From contig WNNJ02002039.1 of NCBI GenBank assembly GCA_012934845.2, positions 29,735 through 93,734 of the forward strand: 64,000 bases of DNA, in the 5' to 3' direction. The position numbers and the translations under genes were made by a program. This document shows, piece by piece, positions 31,441-46,400 of the stretch (positions within the stretch are counted from its first letter, which is position 1; each line of letters begins with the position of its first letter). The notes under the pieces were generated by a model, which worked only from the letters and a program-made list of their open reading frames with translations, searched no databases and had not been told where the DNA came from. The stretch is from Pomphorhynchus laevis. Its lineage: Eukaryota; Acanthocephala; Palaeacanthocephala; Echinorhynchida; Pomphorhynchidae.

Positions 31441-34400
31441 CTGACATAAATAAATGAATATAATTTTTAGATATGTTACTTAAAAATTAACCAAAGTAAT
31501 TGAATAGGCTTCTGTTGGCTTTTACAAAGTAAAATTCAAGCATTTTACATTTTAAAGTAAGTAGAAATCACTTATTGATGTAAAATAAATACAAATATTA
31601 TATATTTAAATTATATTAAATGTTAGTTTTATGCAGAAAATAACTGCTAAATAACCCGCTGCAAAATAATATCATCACACCACAAAACTATCGTTTTTAA
31701 AGAAAACATAAATTTAAAAATTTAATTTTAATTTATTTAAATTTATTATAAATTTATATAGTTTATTTAAATTTTTAAATTATTTAAATTAATTAAAAAG
31801 TTAAAAATTAATTTTAATTAAATTTTTTAATTGACTGCAAATTAATATTATCAACATTAAACTACTGTTTTCAAACGAAACAAATTTTAAATAAATTTCA
31901 ATTCTAATTTATTTAAAAGATTAAAATTAATTTTCATAAATTAAATTTTATTTAATTCGACACATTTTAATTATTATTTTAATTATTAATAGATTAATAA
32001 TTAAATTGTTTTTATAGATTGTTTAAAACAGATTTGTCATACTAGAATTGGAATTGCTATTTATCAATTATTTAAAGCTTAATATATATATATATCATAT
32101 AAATATATATCTTATATAAACTATGAGATATATAAATCAATGTAAACAAGATAACAATGACGTTTAATTATCAACACTAAAAATAGTTAATTTAAATGGA
32201 ACATCCAGCCAACACGGGGAAGAATAATTTATTTATGCAAATTCACCTATTGAAGTAACGTTTTGTATTTTTAATAAATGCTTTGTAAATATTTATGTAA
32301 TATTAATATATTATATTAACAAAATATATAATATAGTATTGTAATATTATGTAATAATATTAAATAATATAACAAAATATAATATAGACATATAATATTT
32401 ATGTAATTAAGATAAAATAATTATTTATCGTATAATAAAAAGTCGATAAATAAAGAACTTTAAATTTCTAACATTTTATGTTTATAAGTTTTGTCAATTA
32501 TAAAATTATAATTACATTTTTTAAATAAAAAATTATAAAATAAATAATGATGCTTAATTTATAATAATTTATAAATTATTATAAATTATAGAATCGAATA
32601 CATCCGGCTGACATTTAAAGCGATATTTTTCAGACGGTACACGGCTAAATTATTAGTGCATCGATGAATTTACTGGTGGGGATTTAAGCGGATAATCTCT
32701 TTGAGCAAATTAGAAGCAATTCGCACAATAATTCTAATTCTGAATCAGAATACCATTTATCGGTCTAATTGGGTAAAATATTACCATCCTTCACCGGATA
32801 CATATGCTGATCATTAATCAAATCAACTACTGTTTGGATAATCATGCTATTTGTTGTCGCACCAGCGGATATCTAAGATTTGAAATACCTCGTATTTGCA
32901 TCAACAAAATTACTTTTAAAAATTCAACAGTTTCAAGGATAATATTCAAAAAAATATAAAAGAAGTTAGTTTGCTTGTTATATCAAAGACTGATACAAAC
33001 AAATGGATTATTTACTCACCTATTTATTTGCCCTTTAATCTAATTTGTTGATACAATTAATCATTTAGATTATGTGCGTTAAAAATAAATAAAAAAAAAC
33101 ATAATTAATATTTTAACAGCAATTTAGACATAATGACTAAATATTTTACAATTTGTATGACAAATCGATTTAAACAGACCTGATCAGATACATTTTTACT
33201 TTCATCTTCTAAACTCAATATTGCGGTCAAACGTTCGATAGCATCCATTACAGGCTGACTTGCTTCTGCTGGAACAGAACAACGTAGCACTAGACTGCGG
33301 GTGTTTTCAATAAGTGATCTCGCAGTGTCGTAAACGTTTGTATTTATTAAAGGCTACAAAATAATTATGCAAGACATAGATATACATATTACTTACATCA
33401 TGGGAATTCGGTTGTTCTACCTCAAGCGGAAAAGTCACTAAAAGAAAATCAATTTTTATGAATAATGCTTTCTTTTAATATAAACATAAAATAAAAGTTC
33501 GATTTGCTAGGCCATAACAATAACAAAACAATAACATACTGACAAATAAAATATAAAGTAACGGTAAACTATCATGATTCTTCCGGACTATTACCATTTT
33601 TAAAATTGGAAGAAATATAAAGGAAAATTACTTTCTACAAATCATCTGATAAAAATCCGGTGCGTAAATGTTTGCAATTTGCTATAATGTTAATATTTAA
33701 AACATATAATACAATTAATTTAATTTAATTCAATTTACACATGATCTTTCACACCAGATTAATTGTGGTGTAACTAACTTGGCGTTTGTAACAATTTTAC
33801 ATTGAAAATTGTTCTTTTTTAAATAAAAACATTTCTAATGAAGATGTTTCGTTTAGATTAATTGAAGAAAATACAATTGATGGTTATAAATTCAAACCTC
33901 TTTCAGTTGAAAGTTTGGGCGTAGTTGTTGTAATGTTAGTTTGACAGTACTCCACGCTGTTTATAGGAGTTGAAGTTCTTGGTGCGTTAGATTTGTTTTC
34001 TTTTTGCGATTTCTTCAAATTTCCCTTCGTTGAAAAGCAATTATCGGCGATTTTAATTATATCGGAAAGAAGCTCATCGTTAATTTCACGGCAACGTTCT
34101 TTGTACTTTACAATTTGATCGTTCTGAAAAAATGCTTTTCTGGAAATAATAGTTGCATTTTAATGACATTATTTAATCGTTCAATTAAATGAATCAATTA
34201 TAAACAACAATACGAATCTAATCATTTAATTTGAAATATACTTTTTGATTTATAGAAATCTATCTACTAATCTATTTAGTTTCTTTAAAATCAAAAGTGA
34301 CAGGATGCATTTCGAGGATTTTGTTAGTGGATGTGGAATCATTTAAGCGTATCAAATTACACTTTTGTTCAATTAACTTTCGATTTAAAAGAATATATTT

Positions 34401-37400
34401 ACTAAACTTGAGGTTTCTTAAAGATCAAAAGTGATAAGATGCATTCCTCGGATTCTATTAGTAAATGTGGAATCATTTAATCGTGCCAAATTACACTTTT
34501 GTTCAATCTATTAGCATGATAAGAAGAAGTAGAAATCAAGATGTCTGATAAAATAGATGTAATCAAACCATTAAAATTCTAAGATGTAAATTTTACTAAT
34601 AATTCCAAGCTGCTGAATATATTCATACGATTTGCATATAAAAGTTAGCATTCAGAATAGTAAGAGTGAAAAACAACATATTCTCTAAGTTTATACTATT
34701 CAACTAGTTTATAGTTGAATCGTATATTTTTTATATCCAACTAGTTTATACTACCTTTATGATAGATATCCTATTGTCATTACCAAAAACGTAACGTGAC
34801 GAACAAATCTAAGCAATGTGACGAACAATCTAAATAGAAATATATTATACGTATATTTAATACATATAAATATATATTATAATATATTTATATTATTTAT
34901 ATTAACATATTATATAAATATATTATATGTTAATATATATAATGATAGCGAGAAAATCATAAAATCGATTGATGGATACATCTAAAGATATGTAAAATAA
35001 ACACATAAAAACACCTAGCAGTAATTGGATCATAATCAATGATCATATTAAATCAATAATCTGCTTAATTATTAATTAGATTAACAAATAATAAATAATT
35101 AGATCGATAATTTAAAAATTAATCTAATTAATTTGTGTATTATTTTTGGTTTATTTAAAGAAATATAACGACAAAAATTTTTATTTGTCTTAATATAGAA
35201 ATTCAATATAAAATAAAACTTTTATCAGAGATGAATTTGAACGAATTCAGATAAATTAACAAAAATAATTTCTTTTTTTAAATAGTTGATAATGATCCAT
35301 TATTAATAATGAATTATTAAAGCTGGATCAAAAGAGAGGATTTTTTTAATATTTCGCTAACCTCAAAAGATGTTAACAGATGTTAGCGAAATATCAAAAA
35401 ATCCTCTTTTCTTTGATCCATCTTTAATAATTCTTCATATTTACTTTAATTAAATTATCAAATTAATTGCCTCTTAGTCAAAAAGCGAATCAAAAATAAA
35501 TGCTATTTTTAAATTATTGTTGAAAATTTATGTTCGATATTTCAAATTAAACGTAAAATTGACTTATGTAAAAGACATACCATATTGCTTGAATTATTAA
35601 AGGCAAAGTGTTCTTTGACAGTAGAAATAAACTTAAAAGCCATTTCACTTGAGTCAATTGCCTTATTTATTAAAATTTGAGATCTTGGCATCATTTCAAT
35701 TTTCGCGAGACAGAGAACGTTGTGAAGTAGTGATTCCTCGGCAATAACAAATTGAGATATCTAAATTATAAAATGAGGTTATAAAAAGCGTTAAAACATA
35801 ACGCATTTTAAAAAACAAAATGGACATTAATATATGATTTAACAAGGAATTTATCACATGATCCAGTAAAATGAGAAGCTCAACATAGAAGTCTGCTTGT
35901 TTGGCAATCACCAAATAATCAAAGCACATTTGAAACAATCGAGAAATCGAAATTAAAAACAGTTGAGTCGTGATCCCAATGTATATTATACTATATTAAA
36001 AAGGGCACATAATAATACAAATTTCAATATAAAATTATAAACAATTTATACAAATTAATTAAATACATAATAATAATTAATAATATTGAATTATATAAAA
36101 TAATTAATTATATATAATCAATATTTTTTTATTTTTTCTTCAAAATTTACTTTATTAAATACAAAAGCTAAAAATTTACATTATCAAAATCAAGCATTTT
36201 GTTGTAAAGTCTTATTTAGACTAGTATAAAAATAAAAACTTGGTCTCAATTTTTCAAGTACTTTAAGTAAAACTAATAGATTTTACATATTTGTTATGTA
36301 GTCTGAGTAAGGCGTTTTTTCCTTGTTAGCGCATTTATGAGCAGCTTTCTACCGAAGCGTATAAAGTTCTTTACTAGTTCCTACAGCGGTAGACATGTTA
36401 GTAGGAACGAAAATTTCCGACTCGACATTTTTCGTCCCCATTATGTTATCACTTTACGATTGGCGTGAAACACATTCGTACACTCGTCTTTTGATTAGGT
36501 GTAGAATAAAGCCAAATGGTTGAAAACACACACGTTAATTAATGACTGTCCCCGCCCTACCCGTTTCATAGTCCATTGATACAAATTTCATCGACGCTTG
36601 TCTGCCACGCATTGTTTACCCAAAATAAATATTCAATAAGCTGCAACCAACAAGTTGCAAACAGAAATAAATACACTAAAATGATATTTCTAATTGATTT
36701 AACATCCTTTAATGATAATTAGTACATATGGTACGCTCTTTTCACACTACTTATCAGCATGGGATACTCCTTGAATCCAACGGTGCATCAAGACCACTAG
36801 AAGACTATCCAATATCGTAGTATACAAATAATATACAGAAATGTATATCTACACCACTGAAGCAGCCAGCCAAGTAGATGTAGCGTTGAATCGCAATACA
36901 GACGTCCTGAGTTCGAATTTGATCAGCATCAATGTACGGAGTAAACAGATAATAAGAGCAATAACATTTGCAAGTAATAATAGAGATCGAATCGAAATAT
37001 AATCTTAAGATTGTTGATTGCTAAGATAGTAGCCAACAGACGCTAATGGTTTTACCGTTATCCAAGATGATGCAGCTACGTCTTATGCAACTAATATATT
37101 TTTCCATTTTTCAGAAAACGATTCTACAATATATCTTTGACGATTTTCATCCAATGTCCGGTTGTTTTCCTCATTCCTTTGACTATACCGTGTTGTATTG
37201 AGTTCAAATTCTTCAAACGCGAAATTATAAAAAGTAATTCCTTTAATTTTTTATTATAGAAAAATGGTTTCATTACAAAGAAAATCTCTTTATCAAAAAA
37301 CGTAAATATACGTATCGCTGATACTATAACACATGTTGTTCACGAGAATCCATGCACTGGGGAAGTAGTGGCTAATTTAGTAGTTGGCCCAATGATTTAG

Positions 37401-40400
37401 ATAAAGTTTGAAAATAATACACTTGAACTGGAATTAGATCTGCCGGTATTTCTTAAGTTTGTTAAATTTAAAATCCAAACCCATCAAATGAATATTTGTC
37501 GATTTGAGTATTTGTCATCCAGGATATTAAATTGCTATCAGTCAGTGGTTAATTCAGATAGCTAAGGATTTATAGTCTGTAAACTCTCCCTCTAAATCAT
37601 TATGCCACTTATAGAATCAGACCACTTCTTTCTCAGTGTATAAATCCTCTCAAACAAATTTTTTTTAGTATCACATACAAACATTGATGTTTTTAACAAA
37701 TAAATTTCTTTATAATGAAAACATTTAGATAGATAAATTGACTATCTGACCAACTATCCGACTATCTGAATTAACCATTAACCGATAAATATGTTGGATA
37801 ATGATCGATTTATTCTGTCGAGATATTTTCAATTTTCAATTGATAGGTATGGATTTTCTATTTTACTTAATCCTTAATATTTTTATTGTATCACAAATTT
37901 TCCATTCTATAGTAGATATTAGAGCTCAATAACTCATCACATACAAGCTGTACCATCACAGCTTGTATTAATTATCTTTAATAATAAAACATATATATTT
38001 CTAATTTCGATACACGATCGTTTTGATAAAGACGAAATTATAGTTGCATTTGATAATTTTTTTGAAAGTTACAAAAACTAGAAAGATGCAAATAAAAAAT
38101 ATTAAAAATATTAAACAATAAATCTAGCAGATAATATTTTATTAAAAAAAACTGATATTTCGAGACTATGTGAATTATTTAAATTTTATTTATCTTTTAA
38201 AATTATTATCTAGTAATTCACTCTATTTTCTAGATTTTATAAAACTATATCATCACCATTTTTGAATTTTTGGACGCATGTTTGATGTTCAAAATTTTAA
38301 ATATAAATCTACGATTGTTGAATTTTGCAAAGCGGTATTTCTGATCAAAATACTTGAGCTATTGTTTTGAATAAACTGTTTAGAGATTATTGTAATGTTT
38401 ATTCCAAAGTATAAAACAGCTCGATACTTACTAAATGGCCTATTATCCCTTCTTCACTAAGATCACTGGTATTAGAAAGCGTTTTTGATGAGCTCGATAT
38501 CTGTTCTAGTAAGTCTCCAAGACACATTGTATCGTATATCATTGCATCAACATATTGAGACATTGTATCCTTGATGGAAAAAATAAAGTTATTAATTTAA
38601 AAATATTACTATAATAATGAGAAAATACAGGTGAAAATTTTATTCTGGAAAGAAACCAGCCAAAGTTTGTGATATTTTAATTCGCAAAAAAAAACGATTT
38701 AAAAACTGAATAGCTTTTTACTTTGATTTACCTTTCGCCTATCAAAATCGATATTTGTTAATTCGGTGCTGCAAGAAATATGACTAGATCCTTGAGTAAT
38801 GTTTATAAGTTGACGCAATTGATTCAAAGCAAATTGACACACTTGGTCTCCTGGAACAGATCCTCTGAAACAAAACCAGTCAAAATGTGCATTCATCACA
38901 ATAAAATGAAATATTTAATTTAAATAACTTTTTCTATTTTAAGAAAAATGCAATGAGTTTTTTCTTTTATGAATTATATAAAAATACAAAATTTAAACAT
39001 TTCTAATAAATACTTAAGACATTTTTAAGTAAAATCCTCTTTCAATTTTTCCAATTTTAAGTAAATGTTGACTATAATTTTGAATATTATGTTATTAAAA
39101 ATAAAAAACGAAGAACAGTAGTAAATACACTTTTCTTTAGTATGCAGTAAATTTTCAGTCATATAAGAGCGGGGAGTTTAAGGCGTTAAATCTACGATCT
39201 AATATTAAAAATATGATTCAACAAAGTGTATCATCTCGTTATGAACGATGCATTGTGTTACGTATCAAATTTCTGTTTAGTTTAATTAGAATATTTCTAC
39301 TTTTTGCAGATGATGCTGTCTTATTGACTTCCCATTCTGATGGCTTACAATGCTTATTGGATTTATTCACGTAAAATGACAAACATCAGTCATGAAAGTT
39401 AGTACCTCGAAAACAGTCACGGTGCGTTTGTTTCGAATTTTACACAAAACATTTTCTGGTTATGGTTGAACATTCAACCAAACTTATTGGACTACACTTA
39501 ATACTATTTACTAAGGAGTAGAAAATCATCATTATTTACAAAAAATAGAAATTAGTAATAGGAAGATGACATATCATTATATGATAATTATATAAAATAA
39601 ATGATTATATTATTTTTTATTTTAAGTTGATATACCTATGTAGTCATTTTTACCATTGAAATTTCGATGACTATCTTATTATCATGCACGTTGCTTAAAT
39701 CTTATACATATAAGCCAATAGCAGTACGCTACATTTTAGTATTGGTGGACATCATCAGCTACTGATCCAATACCTGCGTTTCTCATTTCCAGCCTTTTAA
39801 TGTTAACTGACGATCACTCGACTGGTCTGCTTTTATTGTCAATTTTATTGAAAGACTTTTGTCTTACATAAATTTAATTATTATTGCCAAACTAGTCATC
39901 TATACTTTGTTTCTTAATTTTAACTTGATATACATGTGCAATCAGGTATATTGTTTATATAATTATTTCAGCATTAAAAACTAACATAAAAACAACAACA
40001 TCAAGCTACGTATACTGAAATTCTTCAATTTGTTGCTCGCCATAAATCCCTCATGCATAACGCAGCCACTTACGCAAATTTTAAGGCTCAAGGTGATGCG
40101 AGTAAATGATTATATTATTAATATAATAATATTATTAATAATCTTATGATTATAGAAATTAACAAAGTCAAAGAAGGTTCTGAGTTGTGAACTTTATAAG
40201 CCACGAGAGAGTTAGCGGATAAATCGGCTTCATAATATGTACGTTGTTGTACTCAATAATTAAATACAATTGAATTCTTTAATTCGGCTACGCTCCCTGT
40301 AAATGGGCTGCTTGAAAATTTTTATCCATATCCGACGACATATTGTCAGGGATCTCTAAATAATGCGGTTATACGTTTGGACCGACCAAGTTCGTTGTAA

Positions 40401-43400
40401 AGATCAAATTTCTTGTTACAATGTAAATATTGTAAGATATAATATTGTAAATATAATATTGTAAATATAATATAATTTTATATTATAAATACAATATTAT
40501 ACAAGATAATATCTTATAACGATATAGTTGAGATTATCTCGAAACGTTTTAGATAAGCAAAACTAAAAGATAAACAAATAACAGATAATTAGGTAAGCAA
40601 TTGAACATACCTAATCCCAACAATAAGTGATTTGATACCATCGGAAATATTGTGTGTGTGATTTGAAAGTTGTTGCCACGAAGTCCGATCGTCTTGTTGC
40701 GAGCCGTCGCTTAAATCATGCAGGGACTCGATAAGTCCGATTGTTCCATCAATTACTTGGCATATCGAAACGACAATAGGACGTTGGGCTTCACGACCCT
40801 AAGAATAAATATTTTTCTGATCAAAAACAAATAAAAGAAATAAAATTAAAGATTTTTTTTAAATTAAATTAATTGAAATCTCAACAATTATTCATTTTAA
40901 AGCAATTTATAATTAAAAAGTAATATATATAAATAAATTTATAAAACATAATGTGTCCTTGATTGATAACGTTTGATTATTTATTTACTGTGTTATGTCA
41001 CATTTGAAAGGTTAAATAAATATAAGAAAAATAAAATAAAACGATTCAAATATGGCGAAAAGATTAAAAATTAATTCAGAAAAATTTGATAACTTTATAA
41101 ACTTGCAATTTTCCGATTTTATGAAAATTAAATAATTATGTATTATATTATAAAAGAACACGATAAGACAAAAATATGACATATAGAGTAATAGAAGAGA
41201 TTAAAAATATTAAAAGATATTGAAACTATATATTTATTTCTTCTTACAGTTTTAAAAATTTACAGGAAATAATTAGTTTAATTTCAAATATATTTTCATT
41301 ATAAAATTTTTTTAACAATTTTAACAAATTTACATTTGAAATTATGAAATATTAAAATATTAAAATAGTAATTTAAAAATATTAGTTTTTAATTATGATT
41401 TTTACCTTTCTCACAAATTTCAAATATTTTGTATACATGTCAAACTTAATGATTTTGTATTTAATAAAACTGTTTTTAATTTTCCTGTAGATAATATCAG
41501 AAATTATCGAAATATTGAAATTTTAGGAATAACACTAATTTTTATTGTTATTAAAAACAATAAAATTTATTGATAATAAATGTTATTTAATAAAATATTT
41601 AAGAAATATTTAAAATATTTAAAATATTTGAGAAATTATTTTCGACTTTTATCGGTTTTAAAAAATAGTTAAAATTAATTAATTTTTAATGTTTATTACG
41701 TCCAAGTTTATATCGATTAAAAATATAAATGTTCTTAATTACGAACATAATAGAATATAATAGAATAGAATTTATTTAGAGTGGCCTTTGTGGTGAATAG
41801 AACCACTTACAGGCCCACTATAAAAATTAAAAGACAAGTTTACGTCCGATGAATGTTTGAACTTGTATGTAGAGTTATTGAATTGATTGCGACTGAAAGT
41901 GTTATTTTAGTTCGTTTGCAAGAAGTATGGCGATCAAGGAAGTTTTGAAGTGTTTAAGCGACGTCAATGATTTTGTGTCACGAGGAAGTTTGTTCCAAAG
42001 GCGTGGTGCAGCATGGTGAACGCACGATATCCGTGATTACCATTGTGACGGGGGACGAAAAGCGAGTAGGAGCGATGACTTCTTAGTTAGTCATAATAAG
42101 GAATCATTAAAGCAGGATCAAAATAAAGAAGGAAAATTTTATTTGATATTACGCTAACCTCTGTTAGCATCTTCAGAAAATTACAATTTATAATTTTATG
42201 AAGATGAAAAATTACAAATTAAAATGCTCTGAAGATGCTAACATCGTGTTCTCTTTATTTTGCTCCAGTTCCAATAATCCTTTACCAATAACGGATCATT
42301 ATCAACTATTTAAGAAAAAAACATACTGTTCACTATGATTAGTCGTCTTCATTATTCTTTTCAAATTTATTATTGTTCGTAGATTAATATTTTATTATCT
42401 ATTTAAACTTTTATATTTAATTTTTCCTATACTTTTATAAATTTAAACTGAATTAAATTATTTAATTATTAAACTAATTTCTTCGTTCCTCTAAATATAT
42501 TAATATAATAATATCATATTTGAGTGAAATTAGTAAATAATATTTAAGTCTATTTAGATAAACTTAAAATGTTAAGATGATTAAAATGATTGTAAATATT
42601 TCGATAGTTTCTGTTATTATCTTTAGGAAAATGTTAAACGAAAATTTTAAATTTTCGTTTACAAATTTTTTTTCGAAAATTTTAGCCAAATAGTGATCTT
42701 TAAGAAAATTATAAAAGTTTGTTATTTTTGAAAAAAGTGTAGCAGGAGCTATCGATATATTGTAAATTTTGGAATAAAACTAATTTCATAGTTACTGTAA
42801 ATTTATTAAAATAATATAATAAGATCATATTATAAATTATATTTAAAATATGTTAAATATAATATAAAATATATATCATAAATATGTTAAACATAAAATA
42901 TGTTAAATATAAAATATATATCATATTTTAAAATATTTAAGATTATATTCGAGTAAAATTAGTAAATAATTTCTAGATAAACTTAAAATGATAAAACAAG
43001 ATTCATTGGTCAATTTGCTTATTGAACATTGCAATGTAATGTATGCATTTGATACATTTATTATCAATCCATTTGATACAATCCATATATTGGATTATCA
43101 ATCCATATATTGGACAATCCATATATAATCGCAAACACACGAGCATCCAGTTTGCAATTTCTACAAAATACTCAAAATTTGTAAAAGGCAAAAACATCAA
43201 AGAAATGAATAAATGAAAAATGTGATGCTTTTATGTTTGAATAAACGTTATGTAATTTTCTTGCAGATGATAGCAGGAGCTATCGAAATATTGTAATTTT
43301 TGGAATAAAATTAATTTCTTCGTTTCTGTAATTTCTTTGTCACTGATTAGTAATCAGTTGCAAAGATAACTTAAAAGTGATAATCCAGTAACAAAGTATA

Positions 43401-46400
43401 TATTCATTGTCTTTTAAATTAAATTAAAATAAAAATGCGAAAGAGAAACATTTGTAAAAATGTTAGAAGATCATGAACGAAATGTTGTAATTAAAAGTTT
43501 TTTTTCCGCAACTCAAGGAAATTATTACACTATAGTTTAAACGAAGCACTAGATGTGCGGATTTTGCAAAACATTAATTATTTTTAGTAAAAAAATGACG
43601 CACGTTCTAATTAAGGCATCAATTAATGGACTGAAGAACCTACGTAAAACGATTTTGTCCTTTAGAAAGAAAAGCGAATTACTGATAAGCAGTTAAGATG
43701 ATACGGATTTGTGATAACGCATTACCTGCAGTGTAATCGGTGATGGTATAACACAAAACTTTTTTGAAGTTGCGTACATAAATATTGCTTCTACAACTAA
43801 TTCAAGCCGTTGTACATGTTCGCGGGTTTCTGAATTAAGCCAGTTATTAGCGTCACGTAGACTCTAAAGTTGTATAAATAAATAATAAAATAAACAAAAC
43901 TAGCTAACCAGCTGAACTAGATCACACAGTTCTGTAGCAATTTCCTGAGATCGTTGAAGAAAATATGAACTAGCAGCCTCGTTAGCATTGACACGGCATG
44001 CTGCATCTCTAGCAGCGTTTGATAAAATAATTGAAAATTCAACGGCTGTAGTTAGATGAGCTTCGAACTATAAATACGAAATACTAAATGTGTTTTTAAA
44101 TAAATAATTTTTATTTTAAAAATGAAATATGATAAAAATTAATTATAAAATTGAAACATACATTAAATTAAAAATTACAATTCAAATTGAAATTTACAAT
44201 CAAACATTGTAATTAAAATTACAATCAACAATTCAAATTTTCGATAAAAATAGATAGATACAATTACACGGCAATAAGTTATTAATGATAAAAAATGTAG
44301 AATGTTGTAGGTTTATTTTTTTATTTTTTTGTTTATTTTTTTAACAAATACGTCGTTGTTTTTCATTTCGAAATTAGAAAAACAAAACATTTTCGCCAAT
44401 GCAGTTGGCCTCTTCAGCTAAAATGTTTGTCTGAAGAAACCAATTACATGTACAAAGCTAATCTGTTTTTTGATTATCGTAGAACTTAAATTTGCTTCGA
44501 AGGTCATCTTAAGCACATGTTATATGTATTGGGTGAATATCATTGTGTTTTGAAGATTAAGAATTCATACCAACCTTAAGAGAGGAGTAATAATGATCAC
44601 ATTTGTTGGAAAACCCTTTAAAAATTTGTTCGAACGCATTATATAGTTAATTAAACTTTGCTAAATTAAAGATTGCTTCTGAGTTTTATTAAAACTTATA
44701 ATTATTTGATCAATTTGGAAAGAATTGTGTTGCCATCATTTTGGTAAACAATGCAATCAGCAACAATTGTATTGACATCATTTTTCACACTGCAGAGTGA
44801 TCTCTGAATTTCTTGTAGATGCAAACTTTAGAATTTTGTGAGATGCTAACAGAAATAGTTAGCGAAATATCAAAAATAATTACATCTTTCATTTGATCCA
44901 GCTCCAATAATAATTTATCAATAATGGATCAGCATTAACTATTTAAATTTTCTGTAGTTATTGAATCAAAAAGAAAAATTGTTTTTTCTTCCTTTAATTA
45001 AAAATATATGTAGAAGTAACTAGACGTCGTAATAATTATAAATAAATCACTTTATTGAAAATGGTTTATTATGATAAACCAAATCATTTGTAAAAATACA
45101 AAGGAGCTTATTTAAATACAAATCGCTCCATATATAAGTTACCTGGCTATTAGATGGATCAGTAAATGCATGAAGGGCAGCAATGATTGCTTCTCGGGAT
45201 TTAACAAACACAACTTGATCGAATACACTAGGTTGTCCTTCTGGCTGACCTGATTGATTAGGAGAAATAGCAATAAGATACGCAGCTTGCGTACTACTTT
45301 CAACCAGGCCCAAGGCAGCACTCGCAGCTGTTTGGATGCATTCTGACACACTTTCTACAACCGGTTGCTTATTTTTAGCTGCCTGAGCAATTTTGCTCAC
45401 AAATTCGCCTAATTCCTATATTAAAAATGTAATTTTGTAAAAAACAACATTACAATTTGCCTTTGAATGCTGTATTAGCTGGCCATTAGATTCAACAAGG
45501 TTCATATTATTAACAGGACTAACAATCTTAAAGGACAACTCTCGTGCATAGCGTAAACGACTGGTAGTGTAATCATACAGAGATCGACCTGGTGCGACTG
45601 AGAGAATCATAAATGTTAATTCGCAAAGCTTCCGAACAAGTTGCCTATAAATACGGATAAAAAAGTTATAATGATTAAAGGATTAAATACTTTAAGCTGA
45701 CTAATAAAAAACATAAAATATTGATCTCGCAAGATAAAATTGCACGATTTAGTAACAAAATTTAATTAAATATTGAACTTTAAAAATATTTTTTAAAATT
45801 GAAATTTCAATTATTATAAATTATTATTAAATTATCGTTAAAAGTTTATAAAATTCAAAGTAATATTAAAAACAAATTTAATAAAAGATTTGACGTAATT
45901 AAATCTGATAAAAAAAAGTTGACTTAAATTCATTCATAAAAGATTTGCAAGTTTCTAGGCTAGCTAAAAATTGAAAATTTCTAGACATTTTTTGATTTTT
46001 TAAAATAAATGTGTTCAGCAATCAAATGGAGTTAGTAGATATTTAAAATGCGCCCCAAATAGTGCCGACTGGCGTCTGGAGAATTACGAGAATGATTCAA
46101 ATGCTAATGGAGTTTGGTGTTAATATTAAAAATGCGTAGATTAGTAATATAATCAGATAACTGAGTTTACGTATTTTGTAAATAAAGATAAATAATTATA
46201 AATAATAAATTTTTATATAAGATTTTATACAATTTATATTAATATAACGATAAAATTTATAATTAAAATTTTAAATAAAAATACATTTTTATGATTGAAT
46301 CAGGAAAAACGGCTACATTATCAGGTTTTGGCACCCATTCCTTGACTCAGCTGAGGAGCGGAACCGAATACATGCTAATGAAGCATTTCCTCTGATAAAA

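Larger units (their letters stand above)
40799..43725. other. Talin intron (2.9 kb) with LINE end and MITE
   Basis: AT-rich. It holds a LINE 3' end (41745-42085) and MITE-like copy b (42095-42313). TCTGTTATTATCTTTAGG and related lines recur weakly between 42580 and 43330 (AGCAGGAGCTATCGA at about 42741 and 43271), a diverged duplication. Confidence 0.55.

Noticed and set aside
32600-32750. Candidate missing talin exon
   Set aside because: Several helix-like frames exist, but none joins exons 21 and 22 in phase with convincing splice sites.
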